NCBI GenBank assembly: GCA_018780265.1 | Contig: JADMJV010000011.1 | Span: 1-63,329, forward strand | Direction of reading: 5' to 3' | DNA length: 63,329 nucleotides | DNA from: a bacterium | GTDB taxonomy: Bacteria > Vulcanimicrobiota > Xenobia > Xenobiales > JADMJV01 | Shown here: positions 8,474 to 17,110 of the stretch, in pieces | Position numbering within the stretch: position 1 is the stretch's first letter | How the letters are laid out: each line of letters begins with the position of its first letter | Notes under the pieces: generated by a model | What the model was told of the DNA's origin: nothing | The model's database searches: none | The model's input: only the letters and a program-made list of their open reading frames with translations | Translations under genes and position numbers: made by a program

Positions 8474-10329
8474 CCCTTCAGGTCAGGTCCGAGCCACTTG
8501 CTGCGCTGCTCCTGGGCTTCCGAGCTGGCCGTGGGGTCAACTTCGAGCTGCCAACTCTCGGCGGGCTTTTTCCTCAGACGAACATTGAGTCGAGTCAACT
8601 TTTCGCGGCGGGCCACCAACAAGCTCACCGTTGCTCCGGGTGAATACTGCTTGAGGCGATCGTCGAGACGCTCGACCTTGTCGGCTGGCACCCGATAATC
8701 GTTGACGGCCAAAATCTCATCATCCACATTCAGCCCGGCCTCAAAAGCCGGGGTAGCACGCTTCACGGCCGTTACCAACAGGCGACCGTTGGCCACCGAG
8801 TATGAGCCGCCCATCCAGCCTGCCTCCGGGTCCTTATTCTCTTTCTTGGCATCGACGGCCTTAAATCGAAGACCGTAAAAGCTGAGCAAGGGCTTGAAAT
8901 CCAGCTCCAGCAAACCATCAACATAGTTGGCAAAGAACTCTTTGAGAGAAGCCCCGGCAACCTCTTCGGCCACAGCGCGAAACTGGCTCTCGCTATAACC
9001 CTTGGGACCCGAATAAAGCTTGTAGGCTCGGCGCATCACATCATCAAGACTACGCTTGCCGTCAGTCAACTGACGAATCCGAGCGTCGAGCAACAATCCC
9101 ACCAAGGAGCCCTTGGTATAGTAAGACACGCCCGTATTGGCCGAGTTCTCGTCGGGCCGATAAAATTTAATCCAGGCGTCGTACGAACTCGAACCCAGGG
9201 GCTGAACCAGGCGGCCTGGGGTGGTCTGCAAGGACTCGATATCCTTGGAGAGAGACTCCAGGTACTCTTTGTGACTGGAAAAACCGGCCCGTCGCACCAA
9301 CAGGTTGTCGTAGTATGCGGTCAGACCTTCGGCCACCCACAGGCTGGGAGTGTACACTTCATTCTCGTAATCAAACGGTCCCAGAGCCACGGGTCGTAAC
9401 GTTTTGACATTCCAGGCGTGAAAAAATTCGTGAGCCACCAGCGACAGCCAGTTCAGATAATCGTGTCGGGCGCGTTGCGACCACCGACTGCTCATCAGTA
9501 CCGTGGAATTCTTATGTTCCAGGCCGCCCCCGGTCTGAGTCAAGAGATTGATAAAAGTGTAACTGTGAGGGGCACTCTTAGCATAGGGCACTTCGCCCCA
9601 CATCTGATGCACAACTCCCACAATTTTTTCCACATCCTTGGCGCTGCGCGGGCCATCCCAAACGCCGCCTTCGCCCTCGTTGACGAGACGATGAGCGACG
9701 CCACCCACTTTAAAATCGTAGACGGACGGATTGCCCAAAGCCATGGGGCAGTCGATTAACTCATCGAAGTCGCCCGCCACAAACTGGTTGGCGGTGGCGC
9801 CTGGCGCCAGTCCGGTCTCAACCCGCTTCCAGCCACCTGGTAGCTGTACCTCGACCCGAAAAGGGCGCTGCAACTGCCCAACCGGGGCCAGAAACAACTG
9901 AGCACCGGTGAGCAAGGCAAAGTCACTTTCTACCCAGCAGTTGCGTACGGACATCTCGCGACAGTAGACCCGATACTTTACAGTAATGCTGGCGCCGTTA
10001 CCGGATCGAATCAACCACCGGTTCTTGCGTGTTTTTTCCACAACCAGTGGCTTGCCGTCAGGGCCGGTGGCCTGCAGACCTTCCAGTTGCCGACTGTATT
10101 CGCGAACCATGTACGACCCGGGCGTCCAGACCGGCAGGAACAGTTCGACCTCCGCGGCCCCATGGGTGGGAATCTGCGCCTCAATATCGACATAGTGATT
10201 CTGGGCAGCAGCAAAGCTCAGCCGATAGGTGACAGGCTCGGGTGGCTGAGAGTTCACGGGAGAAGTCAACAAAGCACCCCCAAGAAGCAAACCCAACAGG
10301 CCTTGGGCCAGTATTTTCCTCGACAACAC
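8470..10329 (-). CDS. M61 family peptidase with PDZ domain, exported
   Basis: 619 aa from the GTG at 10329, which places a clean signal peptide at the N-terminus (basic 'LSRKILAQ', then a Leu/Gly-rich core, cleavage near 'VNSQ'). A TTG at 10413 would add 28 unlikely residues. The M61 glycyl-aminopeptidase-like catalytic region has 'VAHEFFHAWNVKTLRP' around residues 298-313, supplying the HExxH zinc ligands, followed by 'AEGLTAYYDNL', which provides the downstream Glu. A PDZ domain lies at the C-terminus (about 500-590; 'AFEAGLNVDDEILAVND'). These enzymes cleave N-terminal residues in the periplasm or outside the cell. It overlaps the kinase gene by four bases and is probably the first gene of the long minus-strand run. 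Confidence 0.9.
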   Translation of the reverse strand: MLSRKILAQGLLGLLLGGALLTSPVNSQPPEPVTYRLSFAAAQNHYVDIEAQIPTHGAAEVELFLPVWTPGSYMVREYSRQLEGLQATGPDGKPLVVEKTRKNRWLIRSGNGASITVKYRVYCREMSVRNCWVESDFALLTGAQLFLAPVGQLQRPFRVEVQLPGGWKRVETGLAPGATANQFVAGDFDELIDCPMALGNPSVYDFKVGGVAHRLVNEGEGGVWDGPRSAKDVEKIVGVVHQMWGEVPYAKSAPHSYTFINLLTQTGGGLEHKNSTVLMSSRWSQRARHDYLNWLSLVAHEFFHAWNVKTLRPVALGPFDYENEVYTPSLWVAEGLTAYYDNLLVRRAGFSSHKEYLESLSKDIESLQTTPGRLVQPLGSSSYDAWIKFYRPDENSANTGVSYYTKGSLVGLLLDARIRQLTDGKRSLDDVMRRAYKLYSGPKGYSESQFRAVAEEVAGASLKEFFANYVDGLLELDFKPLLSFYGLRFKAVDAKKENKDPEAGWMGGSYSVANGRLLVTAVKRATPAFEAGLNVDDEILAVNDYRVPADKVERLDDRLKQYSPGATVSLLVARREKLTRLNVRLRKKPAESWQLEVDPTASSEAQEQRSKWLGPDLKG

Positions 10330-10982
10330 CCGGCCCTGATTAGAGACGGATCCACCAATTCCCTTTCTGCCATTGATGGGGCGCCCTTGAGCAAAGCAAG
10401 TAACAGTTGACAACCATGATTGACAGCAACACTGTCATGGGTTACATTTGAACCATGAACCGCTCCACGCAGCAGGCACTTCAAGCACTCAGTTGCTGCA
10501 TCACCTTGCCTTGCTGGGTGGCCATCACGCTGCAGCGAAGCTACGCATCTCTTCGCGCTCGACCGCGCTGGGCGGCCCGAATCCGTACCACCCAGCCCCC
10601 CGCCCCGGTGGCTCGCCCCCGACTGCCCCGGCGCTCGGCCTGATTGCTACGCTGCTGAATCCACCCCGGGCCACCCAGGAAAGAGTTAAGGTTCCACCAC
10701 TAAAATATCCTGTTCGGCTTTGGTAGGTAGCAGTGGCGCGGGCCACAGGGGCAAGGTGAAGACCGCCCGTCGCCGGTGCGGCTCTGCAGTGGAGGCAGTC
10801 GGCGATCCAGACACAGGGCCCAGCACCCCGATTCAAATCAGACCACAGCCACACCCGGCAAACGACTTCTCTTGAACACGCCAAACGATTCAATCTCCTG
10901 CCTACCTTCGCTCTGGGGTGAGGTGATTCATTGAAGGGAATTCAATCCATGGCGGCCAATCAAGGGTGCCGGGAGGTTTACC
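10330..10982. other. 653-bp divergent intergenic region without a convincing gene
   Basis: It separates the M61 peptidase (minus) from the YjbQ-family gene (plus). Short ORFs on both strands (for example 10455-10643 plus and 10525-10893 minus) are Arg/Pro/Ala-rich, have no recognisable domain and look like chance readings of GC-rich DNA. The left end contains candidate promoter elements and an inverted repeat. No tRNA, riboswitch or RNase P-like core was recognised. Confidence 0.5.
10407..10448 (+). promoter_or_regulatory. Candidate promoter with inverted repeat
   Basis: Two exact TTGACA hexamers occur (10407-10412 and 10420-10425). The second is 17 bases from TACATT (10443-10448), a reasonable -10. 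An inverted repeat TGACAG-caaca-CTGTCA spans 10421-10437 within this promoter and could be an operator. No convincing downstream gene starts nearby on the plus strand, so its target may be an untranslated RNA, a long leader, or the divergent M61 gene. Confidence 0.35.
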
Positions 10983-11393
10983 TTGCATCAACGCCAACTC
11001 GTCATCAAAGCGCCGCGCCAGGGACTGTTTGAAATCACGGCTTCTATTGCGGAAGTCGTGCAACAAAGCCTGATTTCGCGCGGACTTTGCCACCTCTTTG
11101 TGCAGCACACATCGGCCAGCCTGCTCATCCAAGAAAATGCCGACCCCAGTGCCAGGGCCGATTTAGAAAGCTTTTTTGAGCGCCTGGCCAACAGCCATTC
11201 CCACCTCTTTACCCACACCGACGAGGGCCCCGACGATATGCCTTCCCACATTAAGAGCGCCCTCACCCAAACCAGTCTGACCATTCCCGTCTTGGAAGGT
11301 CACCTGGGTCTGGGCACCTGGCAGGGAATTTACCTCTGGGAACACCGCATCCAACTCCCCCCCCGCCGTTTGTGTGTGTCGGGTTTTGGTTAG
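10983..11393 (+). CDS. UPF0047/YjbQ-family protein
   Basis: 136 aa, the standard length of the YjbQ/UPF0047 family (annotated as secondary thiamine-phosphate synthase from genetic suppression; the physiological role is unclear). Family signatures are 'HLFVQHTSASLLIQENADP' (about 37-55), 'HTDEGPDDMPSHIKSAL' (77-93) and 'LGTWQGIYLWEHR' (110-122), which contribute the conserved His residues. The TTG start at 10983 is supported by a good GGGAGG Shine-Dalgarno sequence just upstream, with no in-frame ATG nearby. Nine bases separate its stop from the topoisomerase A gene, so the three genes from here to 15624 are probably one operon. Confidence 0.93.
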   Translation: MHQRQLVIKAPRQGLFEITASIAEVVQQSLISRGLCHLFVQHTSASLLIQENADPSARADLESFFERLANSHSHLFTHTDEGPDDMPSHIKSALTQTSLTIPVLEGHLGLGTWQGIYLWEHRIQLPPRRLCVSGFG

Positions 11394-11402
11394 GAGAGAA
11401 AT

Positions 11403-13712
11403 ATGCAAGCCCAATACATTGTAGACATTGAACTCCACGAGGCAACTCGCGAGCGATTCCTGAATTACGCCGTTTCCGTCATCACTTCGCGAGCCTTGCC
11501 TGATGTCCGCGATGGTCTAAAGCCCGTGCAGCGACGCATCCTCTACACTATGTTCCACGATCTGCGCCTCAGCCCCGAAAAAAGCACCTTGAAATGCGCC
11601 AAAGTCGTAGGCCTGGTGCTGGGCAACTACCACCCTCACGGGGACGGTGCCGTCTACGAGGCCATGGTGCGACTGGCCCAGCCCTGGGTGATGCGCTATC
11701 CCCTGATCTTTGGGCAGGGCAATTTCGGCTCGCTCGATGGCGACAGTCCGGCGGCCTATCGCTACACCGAAGCCAAGCTGACAGCCGTGGCCATGGAGTT
11801 TGTCCAGGAACTGGGCCAGGAGACCGTCGACATGCGGCGCAACTTCGACGACAGCCAGGACGAGCCGGTGGTGTTGCCGGCCCGCATCCCTCAATTGCTG
11901 GTCAACGGCTGCACCGGTATCGCCGTGGGCGTGGCCACCAATATTCCTCCGCACAACCTGGCCGAAGTCTGTCAGGCCTGCGAAAATCTGATCGACAACC
12001 CGCAACTGACGGTAGACCAGGTATTGCAAGTGGTGCAGGGTCCCGACTTCCCCACCGGAGGCGAGATCCTCGAAGACCGGGCCAGTCTGGTCAAACTTTA
12101 CAGCGAAGGGAGTGGTCGCATTCGTCTGCGCGGGCAGTATAGCGTCGAAGACGATTCGCGACGCGGGCGCATGCTGGTGCTCACTTCCATCCCCTACATG
12201 GTCAACAAAAGCCAGTTGGTAGAAGAAATCGCCGAACACATCATCAATCGCAAGCTTCCTCACGTCCTCGACATCCGCGACGAATCGACCGACGACGTGC
12301 GCATTGTCATGGAGTGCAAGCGCGACGCCGACCCCCAACTGGTCATGGGCTATCTCTATAAGAACACCCAGCTGCAAACCAATTTTCACCTCAACTTGAC
12401 CTGCCTGATCCCCGAGCCTGGGGCCGCCCCTACCCCACGACGCATCAGTTTGCTGGAGGCACTGCGCCATTTTCTCGACTTCCGCTTCGAGGTGGTGCAA
12501 AAGCGTCTCAGTTATGATCTGCGCGCCCTGCAGGCGCGCCTGCACCTATTGGAGGGCTTTGCCAAAGTCTTTGCCGATCTGGACACGGCCATCCAGATCA
12601 TTCGCGACTCCACCGGCCGCAGCCACGCGGCCCAGGGATTGATCGCGCGCTTCGGCATCGACCAGGATCAGGCCGAGGCCGTGCTGGACCTGCGCCTCTA
12701 CAAGATCGGCAAGACCGATATCGAGGCCGTCCAGGGGGAATACAATGACAAACGGATGCAGGTCGAAGTTCTCCAGGGCATGCTGGCCAGTCCCCGCCGC
12801 CTCTGGAACCTGGTCAAAAAAGAACTCAAAGAAGTGCGAAGCCGCTTCCCCGAGCCGCGGCGCACGCAAGTCGTTCACGAGGGCGTGGCCGAAATCGTCG
12901 TCAACGCCGAAGACATGATTGTGGAAGAGGAGGCGCTGGTGCTGCTCAGCCGGGATGGCTGGGTGCGTCGTGTCTCGGCCGGCACCGACCCTGCCAAGGC
13001 CAAACTGCGCACGGACGACCAGTTGGTGGAAGTGCTCAAAGGCACCACCAAAAGCACCGTGGTCTTTCTCTCCAACCTGGGCACGGCCTACACCACGCGC
13101 ATCCACGACCTGCAGGTGCAGCCGCGGGGTTTTGGCGACCCCGTTCAAAAGCTCTTCAGCTTCAACGACGGCGAGCGCGTGGTAGCGGCCCTGTGTCTCG
13201 ATCCCACCGATCCCGATTTGCGCTCGGAGGACAGCGAAGTGGCCCCCCCTTTGCACTTGATGCTGGCCACCTCAGAAGGTCGCGGATATCGCATCTCTCT
13301 GCAGGGTTTCTGCGAACCCTCGACACGCTCGGGTCGACGCTACGCCAAGCCACCCGGCGGCGTGGAAATCGTCAAGGTAGCCCTGACGCGCGGCACGGAG
13401 GCTCTGCTCTGCGTCAGCCGCGGCGGCCGCTCGCTGCTCTGCCCCATCGAAGAAGTCTCTTTTTTAAACGGCGCATCCAAGGGCGTCACGCTGATCAAAT
13501 TGGAGGATGGCGATCGCCTGCTCACCATCCGCGTCTGCGCCAACGACTCTGACGGGTGCCTGGTGCAACGCTCCGATGGCGGCAAGGAGATCTGGTTGGA
13601 AGCAGGCCGACTACAACTGGTAGGGCGAGCCGGCAAGGGCAGCAATGTGATCAAACGGGGCCAACTGGTGTTGATTGGCGAGGAGAAGAATGGCAACAAC
13701 GATGAGTCGTAA
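11403..13712 (+). CDS. parC: Type IIA topoisomerase subunit A (ParC/GyrA)
   Basis: 769 aa. The breakage-reunion domain has the catalytic Tyr in 'AAYRYTEAKL' (Tyr121) and a quinolone-determining region 'HPHGDGAVYEAMVRLAQ', where Gly82 stands at the E. coli GyrA Ser83 position and Glu86 at Asp87. The C-terminal beta-pinwheel lacks a clear GyrA box (Q-R/K-R-G-G-R/K-G); the nearest segment is 'QPRGFGDPVQ'. That, and Glu at the Asp87 position, favour a topoisomerase IV-like (ParC) function over gyrase, but if it is the only type IIA enzyme it may do both jobs. An AGGAGAG ribosome-binding site precedes ATG 11403. The gene overlaps the B subunit by 23 bases. Confidence 0.9.
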   Translation: MQAQYIVDIELHEATRERFLNYAVSVITSRALPDVRDGLKPVQRRILYTMFHDLRLSPEKSTLKCAKVVGLVLGNYHPHGDGAVYEAMVRLAQPWVMRYPLIFGQGNFGSLDGDSPAAYRYTEAKLTAVAMEFVQELGQETVDMRRNFDDSQDEPVVLPARIPQLLVNGCTGIAVGVATNIPPHNLAEVCQACENLIDNPQLTVDQVLQVVQGPDFPTGGEILEDRASLVKLYSEGSGRIRLRGQYSVEDDSRRGRMLVLTSIPYMVNKSQLVEEIAEHIINRKLPHVLDIRDESTDDVRIVMECKRDADPQLVMGYLYKNTQLQTNFHLNLTCLIPEPGAAPTPRRISLLEALRHFLDFRFEVVQKRLSYDLRALQARLHLLEGFAKVFADLDTAIQIIRDSTGRSHAAQGLIARFGIDQDQAEAVLDLRLYKIGKTDIEAVQGEYNDKRMQVEVLQGMLASPRRLWNLVKKELKEVRSRFPEPRRTQVVHEGVAEIVVNAEDMIVEEEALVLLSRDGWVRRVSAGTDPAKAKLRTDDQLVEVLKGTTKSTVVFLSNLGTAYTTRIHDLQVQPRGFGDPVQKLFSFNDGERVVAALCLDPTDPDLRSEDSEVAPPLHLMLATSEGRGYRISLQGFCEPSTRSGRRYAKPPGGVEIVKVALTRGTEALLCVSRGGRSLLCPIEEVSFLNGASKGVTLIKLEDGDRLLTIRVCANDSDGCLVQRSDGGKEIWLEAGRLQLVGRAGKGSNVIKRGQLVLIGEEKNGNNDES

Positions 13713-15624
13713 ACCCTCAGCAGGCAAGACCTCAACCGAGGAATACAGCGCCAAGGATATTCAAGTCCTGTCCGGGCTGGAACCGGTGCGCAAAAGGCCG
13801 GCCATGTATATCGGTGGGGTGGACAAAGCCGGCCTGCATCACCTGGTCTGGGAAATTGTCGACAACTCCATCGACGAGGTCATGAACGGGCACGCCGATC
13901 AGATCGAGGTGGAAGTGGAGGCGGACTGTCAGGGTGTGCGCATCGGCGACAACGGCCGCGGCATCCCGGTAGACATGCACGAACAGTTCAAAAAGCCCGC
14001 TCTCGAGTTAATCCTGACCACTCTCCACGCCGGTGGCAAATTTTCGCCCGGCAACTACCAGTATTCGGGCGGCCTGCACGGCGTAGGCGCCTCGGTGGTC
14101 AACGCCCTTTCTGAAAACCTGGAGGCGCGCGTGCGCCGGGGAGGCAAACAGTATCGTCAGCGCTTTGAGCGCGGACATGCCGTCACCCCCCTGGAAGTGT
14201 TGGGTGACGCCCGCGGAACGGGAACCTCCATCGCCTTTCGTCCCGACTCTGAGATTTTCGCAGACTGCACTTTCGACCCCCAGGTGATCGTGGAGAGGCT
14301 AGAAGCCAAATCGTACCTTCACCGAGTCAAAATCACCCTGAAAACGGCTCGCGACGGGCGCGTCTGGAAATTTGACCACGGACTGGGGATCGACGGCTAC
14401 TTGCAGCGCCTGATCGCCCACGAACAGCGCAATCCCGGCTACGAGCAGTCCTTTGTGCTGCAACGCGAGCAAGACCCACGCATGGAAGTGGCCGTGGTCT
14501 GGGTAGAAGAAGGCGACGAGAAGGTGTGGAGCTACGTCAACGGCATCCCCACCGCCCAGGGCGGCACTCACGATCTGGGCTTGCGGGCCGGCATCGTACG
14601 GGCCCTGCGCAACTACATGGAGACTCACAACCTGACCCCCAAAAACCTGAAACTGAGCGCCGAAGATCTGCGCGATGGCATGCGCTGCGTGCTCAGCGTC
14701 TACGTGCCCGAACCGCAGTTTAAGGGGCAGACCAAAGAGCGACTCAACAATCCGGAAGTGCAAAACCAGGTGGCCAACGCTCTGGCCCCTTCGCTGGAAC
14801 AGTTTTTGAACGCCAATTCCAAGCAAGCCGAGGCCCTGGTCGAGCGTCTGCTCAACGCCGCCCGCCAGCGCGTGGCCCAGCGGGAAGCCATCGATTTGGT
14901 GACGCGCAAGACGGCCACCACTCGCCTCAATTTGCCCGGCAAGCTGGCCGACTGTTCCAGTAACCGACCCTCCGAATGCGAACTCTTCGTAGTCGAAGGC
15001 GATTCGGCCGGCGGCTCGGCCAAACAGGCCCGGGACCGCAAGAATCAGGCCGTCTTGCCCCTGCGTGGCAAAGTGCTTAATACCGAGCAGGCCAACCTGT
15101 CAAAAATCCAGCAAAACAAAGAAATTCTCAACCTGATCAGCGCCATCGGCTGTGGCGTTGGCTCCAAGGTGGATGTCTCCAGACTGCGCTACCATCGGGT
15201 GGTCATCCTCACCGATGCTGACTCCGATGGCCATCACATCGCCGGCCTCCTGATCACCTTCTTCTATCGCTATCTGCCCGACTTGATTCGGCAGGGACAC
15301 ATCTATCTGGGGCGCCCCCCGCTTTATCGCATTCGCAACGCCAAAGTCACTCAGTGGGCCTGGAGCGACAAGGAGAAGGATCGCATGCTCAAAACCCAAC
15401 GCGGCAAGCCGGAGATCACCCGCTTCAAAGGTCTGGGCGAGATGAGTCCCCAGCAACTCAAAGAAACCACCCTTGATCCGGCCAGTCGCACTCTCTACAG
15501 AGTCCGCCTGATCGACGAAGAGGCCGCCGATCAGGCCGTGCGTGACTGCTTTGGCAAAGACCCGGCACCGCGTTTTCAGTTGGTCATGGAGCATGCCCGC
15601 GAGGTGGAGGCCCAGGACGCCTGA
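13690..15624 (+). CDS. parE: Type IIA topoisomerase subunit B (ParE/GyrB)
   Basis: 644 aa. The GHKL ATPase domain shows 'EIVDNSIDEVMNG', 'DNGRGIPVD' and the ATP lid 'GGLHGVGASVVNALS'. The TOPRIM domain has 'EGDSAGGSAKQARDR' and 'DADSDGHHI', and the C-terminal signature is 'RFKGLGEMSPQQLKETT'. Size and lack of a large insertion match ParE and non-enterobacterial GyrB. The start at 13690 is chosen because AGGAG lies 4-5 bases upstream; a TTG five codons earlier lacks this. It starts inside the last codons of the A subunit. The A-then-B order is the reverse of the common gyrB-gyrA or parE-parC layout. Confidence 0.93.
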   Translation: MATTMSRKPSAGKTSTEEYSAKDIQVLSGLEPVRKRPAMYIGGVDKAGLHHLVWEIVDNSIDEVMNGHADQIEVEVEADCQGVRIGDNGRGIPVDMHEQFKKPALELILTTLHAGGKFSPGNYQYSGGLHGVGASVVNALSENLEARVRRGGKQYRQRFERGHAVTPLEVLGDARGTGTSIAFRPDSEIFADCTFDPQVIVERLEAKSYLHRVKITLKTARDGRVWKFDHGLGIDGYLQRLIAHEQRNPGYEQSFVLQREQDPRMEVAVVWVEEGDEKVWSYVNGIPTAQGGTHDLGLRAGIVRALRNYMETHNLTPKNLKLSAEDLRDGMRCVLSVYVPEPQFKGQTKERLNNPEVQNQVANALAPSLEQFLNANSKQAEALVERLLNAARQRVAQREAIDLVTRKTATTRLNLPGKLADCSSNRPSECELFVVEGDSAGGSAKQARDRKNQAVLPLRGKVLNTEQANLSKIQQNKEILNLISAIGCGVGSKVDVSRLRYHRVVILTDADSDGHHIAGLLITFFYRYLPDLIRQGHIYLGRPPLYRIRNAKVTQWAWSDKEKDRMLKTQRGKPEITRFKGLGEMSPQQLKETTLDPASRTLYRVRLIDEEAADQAVRDCFGKDPAPRFQLVMEHAREVEAQDA

Positions 15625-15627
15625 CGG

Positions 15628-15649
15628 TTTTTCAGAGATTTTTCAGAGG
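15628..15649 (+). repeat. Tandem 11-bp repeat
   Basis: Two adjacent copies of TTTTTCAGAG plus A or G lie just after the topoisomerase B stop and 49 bp before the next start. They may be part of the promoter or leader of the secreted repeat protein. A small hairpin (GGCTA...TAGCC) follows within the next 30 bases. Confidence 0.6.
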
Positions 15650-15697
15650 CTTCGGCTACTGTGTGGTTAGCCAAAGTAGAGACCTAGGAGACTGACA

Positions 15698-16093
15698 ATG
15701 AGAAGGTTCGTTTTTGTATCCCTCGCCAGCCTGATGATGGGCAGCGCCTTCGCTCTTCCAGCCGAAAACAGCGGGGAGCACACTTACAGCTACCAGGGCA
15801 AAGCCGTGCGGGTCAACGTTGTCTCTCGCAGCCGCAATATTCCGGCCCCCTCTTCCTGGACCCCTCCCGAGCGCATCAAGTTGGCTCCGGTCCAGGTTGT
15901 CCTTCGCGACCAGCCCAAAAAAATCGGTGGCACCGGTTTCACCAGCCCCAGCTTCAGCAAACCCAGTTTCAGCAATCCAAGTTTCAGCAACCCAAGCTTC
16001 AGCAAACCCGGCTTCAGCAACCCCGGCTTCAGCAACCCCGGCTTCAGCAACCCCGGCTTCAGCAAACCCGGCTACTCCAACCCCACTTTATAA
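15698..16093 (+). CDS. Small exported protein with C-terminal pentapeptide tandem repeats
   Basis: 131 aa of unknown function. A signal peptide covers residues 1-19 ('MRRFVFVSLASLMMGSAFA'), cut before 'LPAENS'. Residues 20-79 are a short basic domain. Residues 80-129 are ten copies of a degenerate pentapeptide [GS]F[ST][NKS]P, ending in 'GYSNP'. Phe and Pro alternate regularly, so an extended or adhesive surface segment is plausible, but this is inference. An AGGAG site lies eight bases before the ATG. A strong rho-independent terminator follows, so it is probably monocistronic. Confidence 0.85.
   Translation: MRRFVFVSLASLMMGSAFALPAENSGEHTYSYQGKAVRVNVVSRSRNIPAPSSWTPPERIKLAPVQVVLRDQPKKIGGTGFTSPSFSKPSFSNPSFSNPSFSKPGFSNPGFSNPGFSNPGFSKPGYSNPTL
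15935..16084 (+). repeat. 15-bp coding minisatellite (10 units)
   Basis: The DNA encoding the pentapeptide array is itself repetitive: units close to GGCTTCAGCAACCCC, with the last half nearly identical at nucleotide level and the first half more diverged. This suggests recent unit duplication at the 3' end, and copy number probably varies between strains. Confidence 0.9.
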
Positions 16094-16113
16094 AAAAAAT
16101 CAACACCACTTGG

Positions 16114-16141
16114 AAACCCGGGTCGTAGCCCCGGGTTTTTT
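16114..16141 (+). terminator. Rho-independent terminator
   Basis: A 9-bp stem AAACCCGGG / CCCGGGTTT with a 7-nt loop runs into a T-tract (16136-16141), 20 bp after the stop of the pentapeptide-repeat gene. Its A-rich 5' flank could also serve the convergent lipid kinase gene. Confidence 0.9.
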
Positions 16142-16152
16142 GCTTTTGACCT

Positions 16153-17031
16153 TTAAAATCTGATCCACAGAGCCTGGGGCAGGACTTCGAACAAAACCGG
16201 GGTGAACCCCAGCAGCTCACCGTCGATCTGCACCAAACTCGGCGGCTCGGTATCGATCCAGATGCGCTGCCCCTGAATGTACTTCACTTCGGCCAGACCC
16301 AGGTGGGCACCGGTGGCGGTGGCCACGATCTGATGGATCATTCCAGGTAAATCAGCTCGGGGCCAGACTACCATATCCAACAGGCCATCATGCATGGATG
16401 CCCGCGGAGCCGGGCGTAGACCACCGCCATAGGTTTGAATATTAGCCACAATGATCTGCCAAAAATCCAACTTGAGGGGAGGCGCTTCGTCGACCTGAAT
16501 GGTTGCCGTACGGGCCACTTCCTGGTATTTGAACATCTGCTCAAATCCGGTCATCACGTAGGCCATGGCTCCCAATTTGGCCTTTTGCTCCGGCTGAATC
16601 CGGTCCACCACCAGCGCATCAAAGCCGATTCCGGCAAAACAAAGAAAGTATTTTCCCCCCACCTTGACCACATCAGCCCGCCGGGCGGGCGCGTCCTTCA
16701 GGTAAAGAGAGGCTTTTTCCAGGGCGCTGGGGACGTGTCGTTCCTTGGCCAGAACATTCTCCGTGCCCGCTGGTAAAATACCCAGATGAACCGAAGAACC
16801 CACCAGGCCATTGACCACTTCATTGATGGTACCGTCGCCTCCCACGGCGACCACCAGATCAATTTCGTCGCTCACGGCCTGCCGAGCGGCCTGGGTAGCA
16901 TCGCCTTCACCGCTGGTCAGGTGCAATGCTGCCTCAGGAAACCAGCCCTGCACCATACCAGGCAGGTCCTGGCTGCGCCATCGTTGACCGCGCGCACCTG
17001 ACATCGGATTGACAATCAGCAAGGTTCTCAT
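16153..17031 (-). CDS. Diacylglycerol/lipid kinase family protein (YegS/DgkB-like)
   Basis: 292 aa. The start at 17031 gives the family N-terminus 'MRTLLIVNPMSGARGQ'; upstream codons are not conserved in character. The DAGK catalytic signature 'GGDGTINEVVNGL' (about 67-79) and 'LGILPAGTENVLA' (86-98) identify a soluble ATP-dependent lipid kinase of the DagK/YegS/LCB5 fold. Bacterial homologues phosphorylate diacylglycerol, undecaprenol-like or other lipids; this substrate is unknown. The gene is divergent from the radical SAM gene, with 79 bp between the starts. Confidence 0.9.
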   Translation of the reverse strand: MRTLLIVNPMSGARGQRWRSQDLPGMVQGWFPEAALHLTSGEGDATQAARQAVSDEIDLVVAVGGDGTINEVVNGLVGSSVHLGILPAGTENVLAKERHVPSALEKASLYLKDAPARRADVVKVGGKYFLCFAGIGFDALVVDRIQPEQKAKLGAMAYVMTGFEQMFKYQEVARTATIQVDEAPPLKLDFWQIIVANIQTYGGGLRPAPRASMHDGLLDMVVWPRADLPGMIHQIVATATGAHLGLAEVKYIQGQRIWIDTEPPSLVQIDGELLGFTPVLFEVLPQALWIRF

Positions 17032-17110
17032 CGCCAACCCTTCTGCAACCTCACCCGCTCTCCCCCAGCACTGGGAAGGTGGCCTGTCTGACGAGGGGAA
17101 GCTGAAGGCA

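Noticed and set aside
10448..10726. Short plus-strand ORFs after the candidate promoter
   Set aside because: Arg/Pro-rich readings without a ribosome-binding site or domain.
10720..10740. GGTAGGTAGC resembling the 3' part of a c-di-GMP-I riboswitch
   Set aside because: The upstream GGCAAACC and GACGCAAAGCC core elements are missing, and no co-directional gene follows closely.
15935..16084. Regular repeats considered as a CRISPR array
   Set aside because: Units are 15 bp, contiguous without spacers, and in frame inside a gene.
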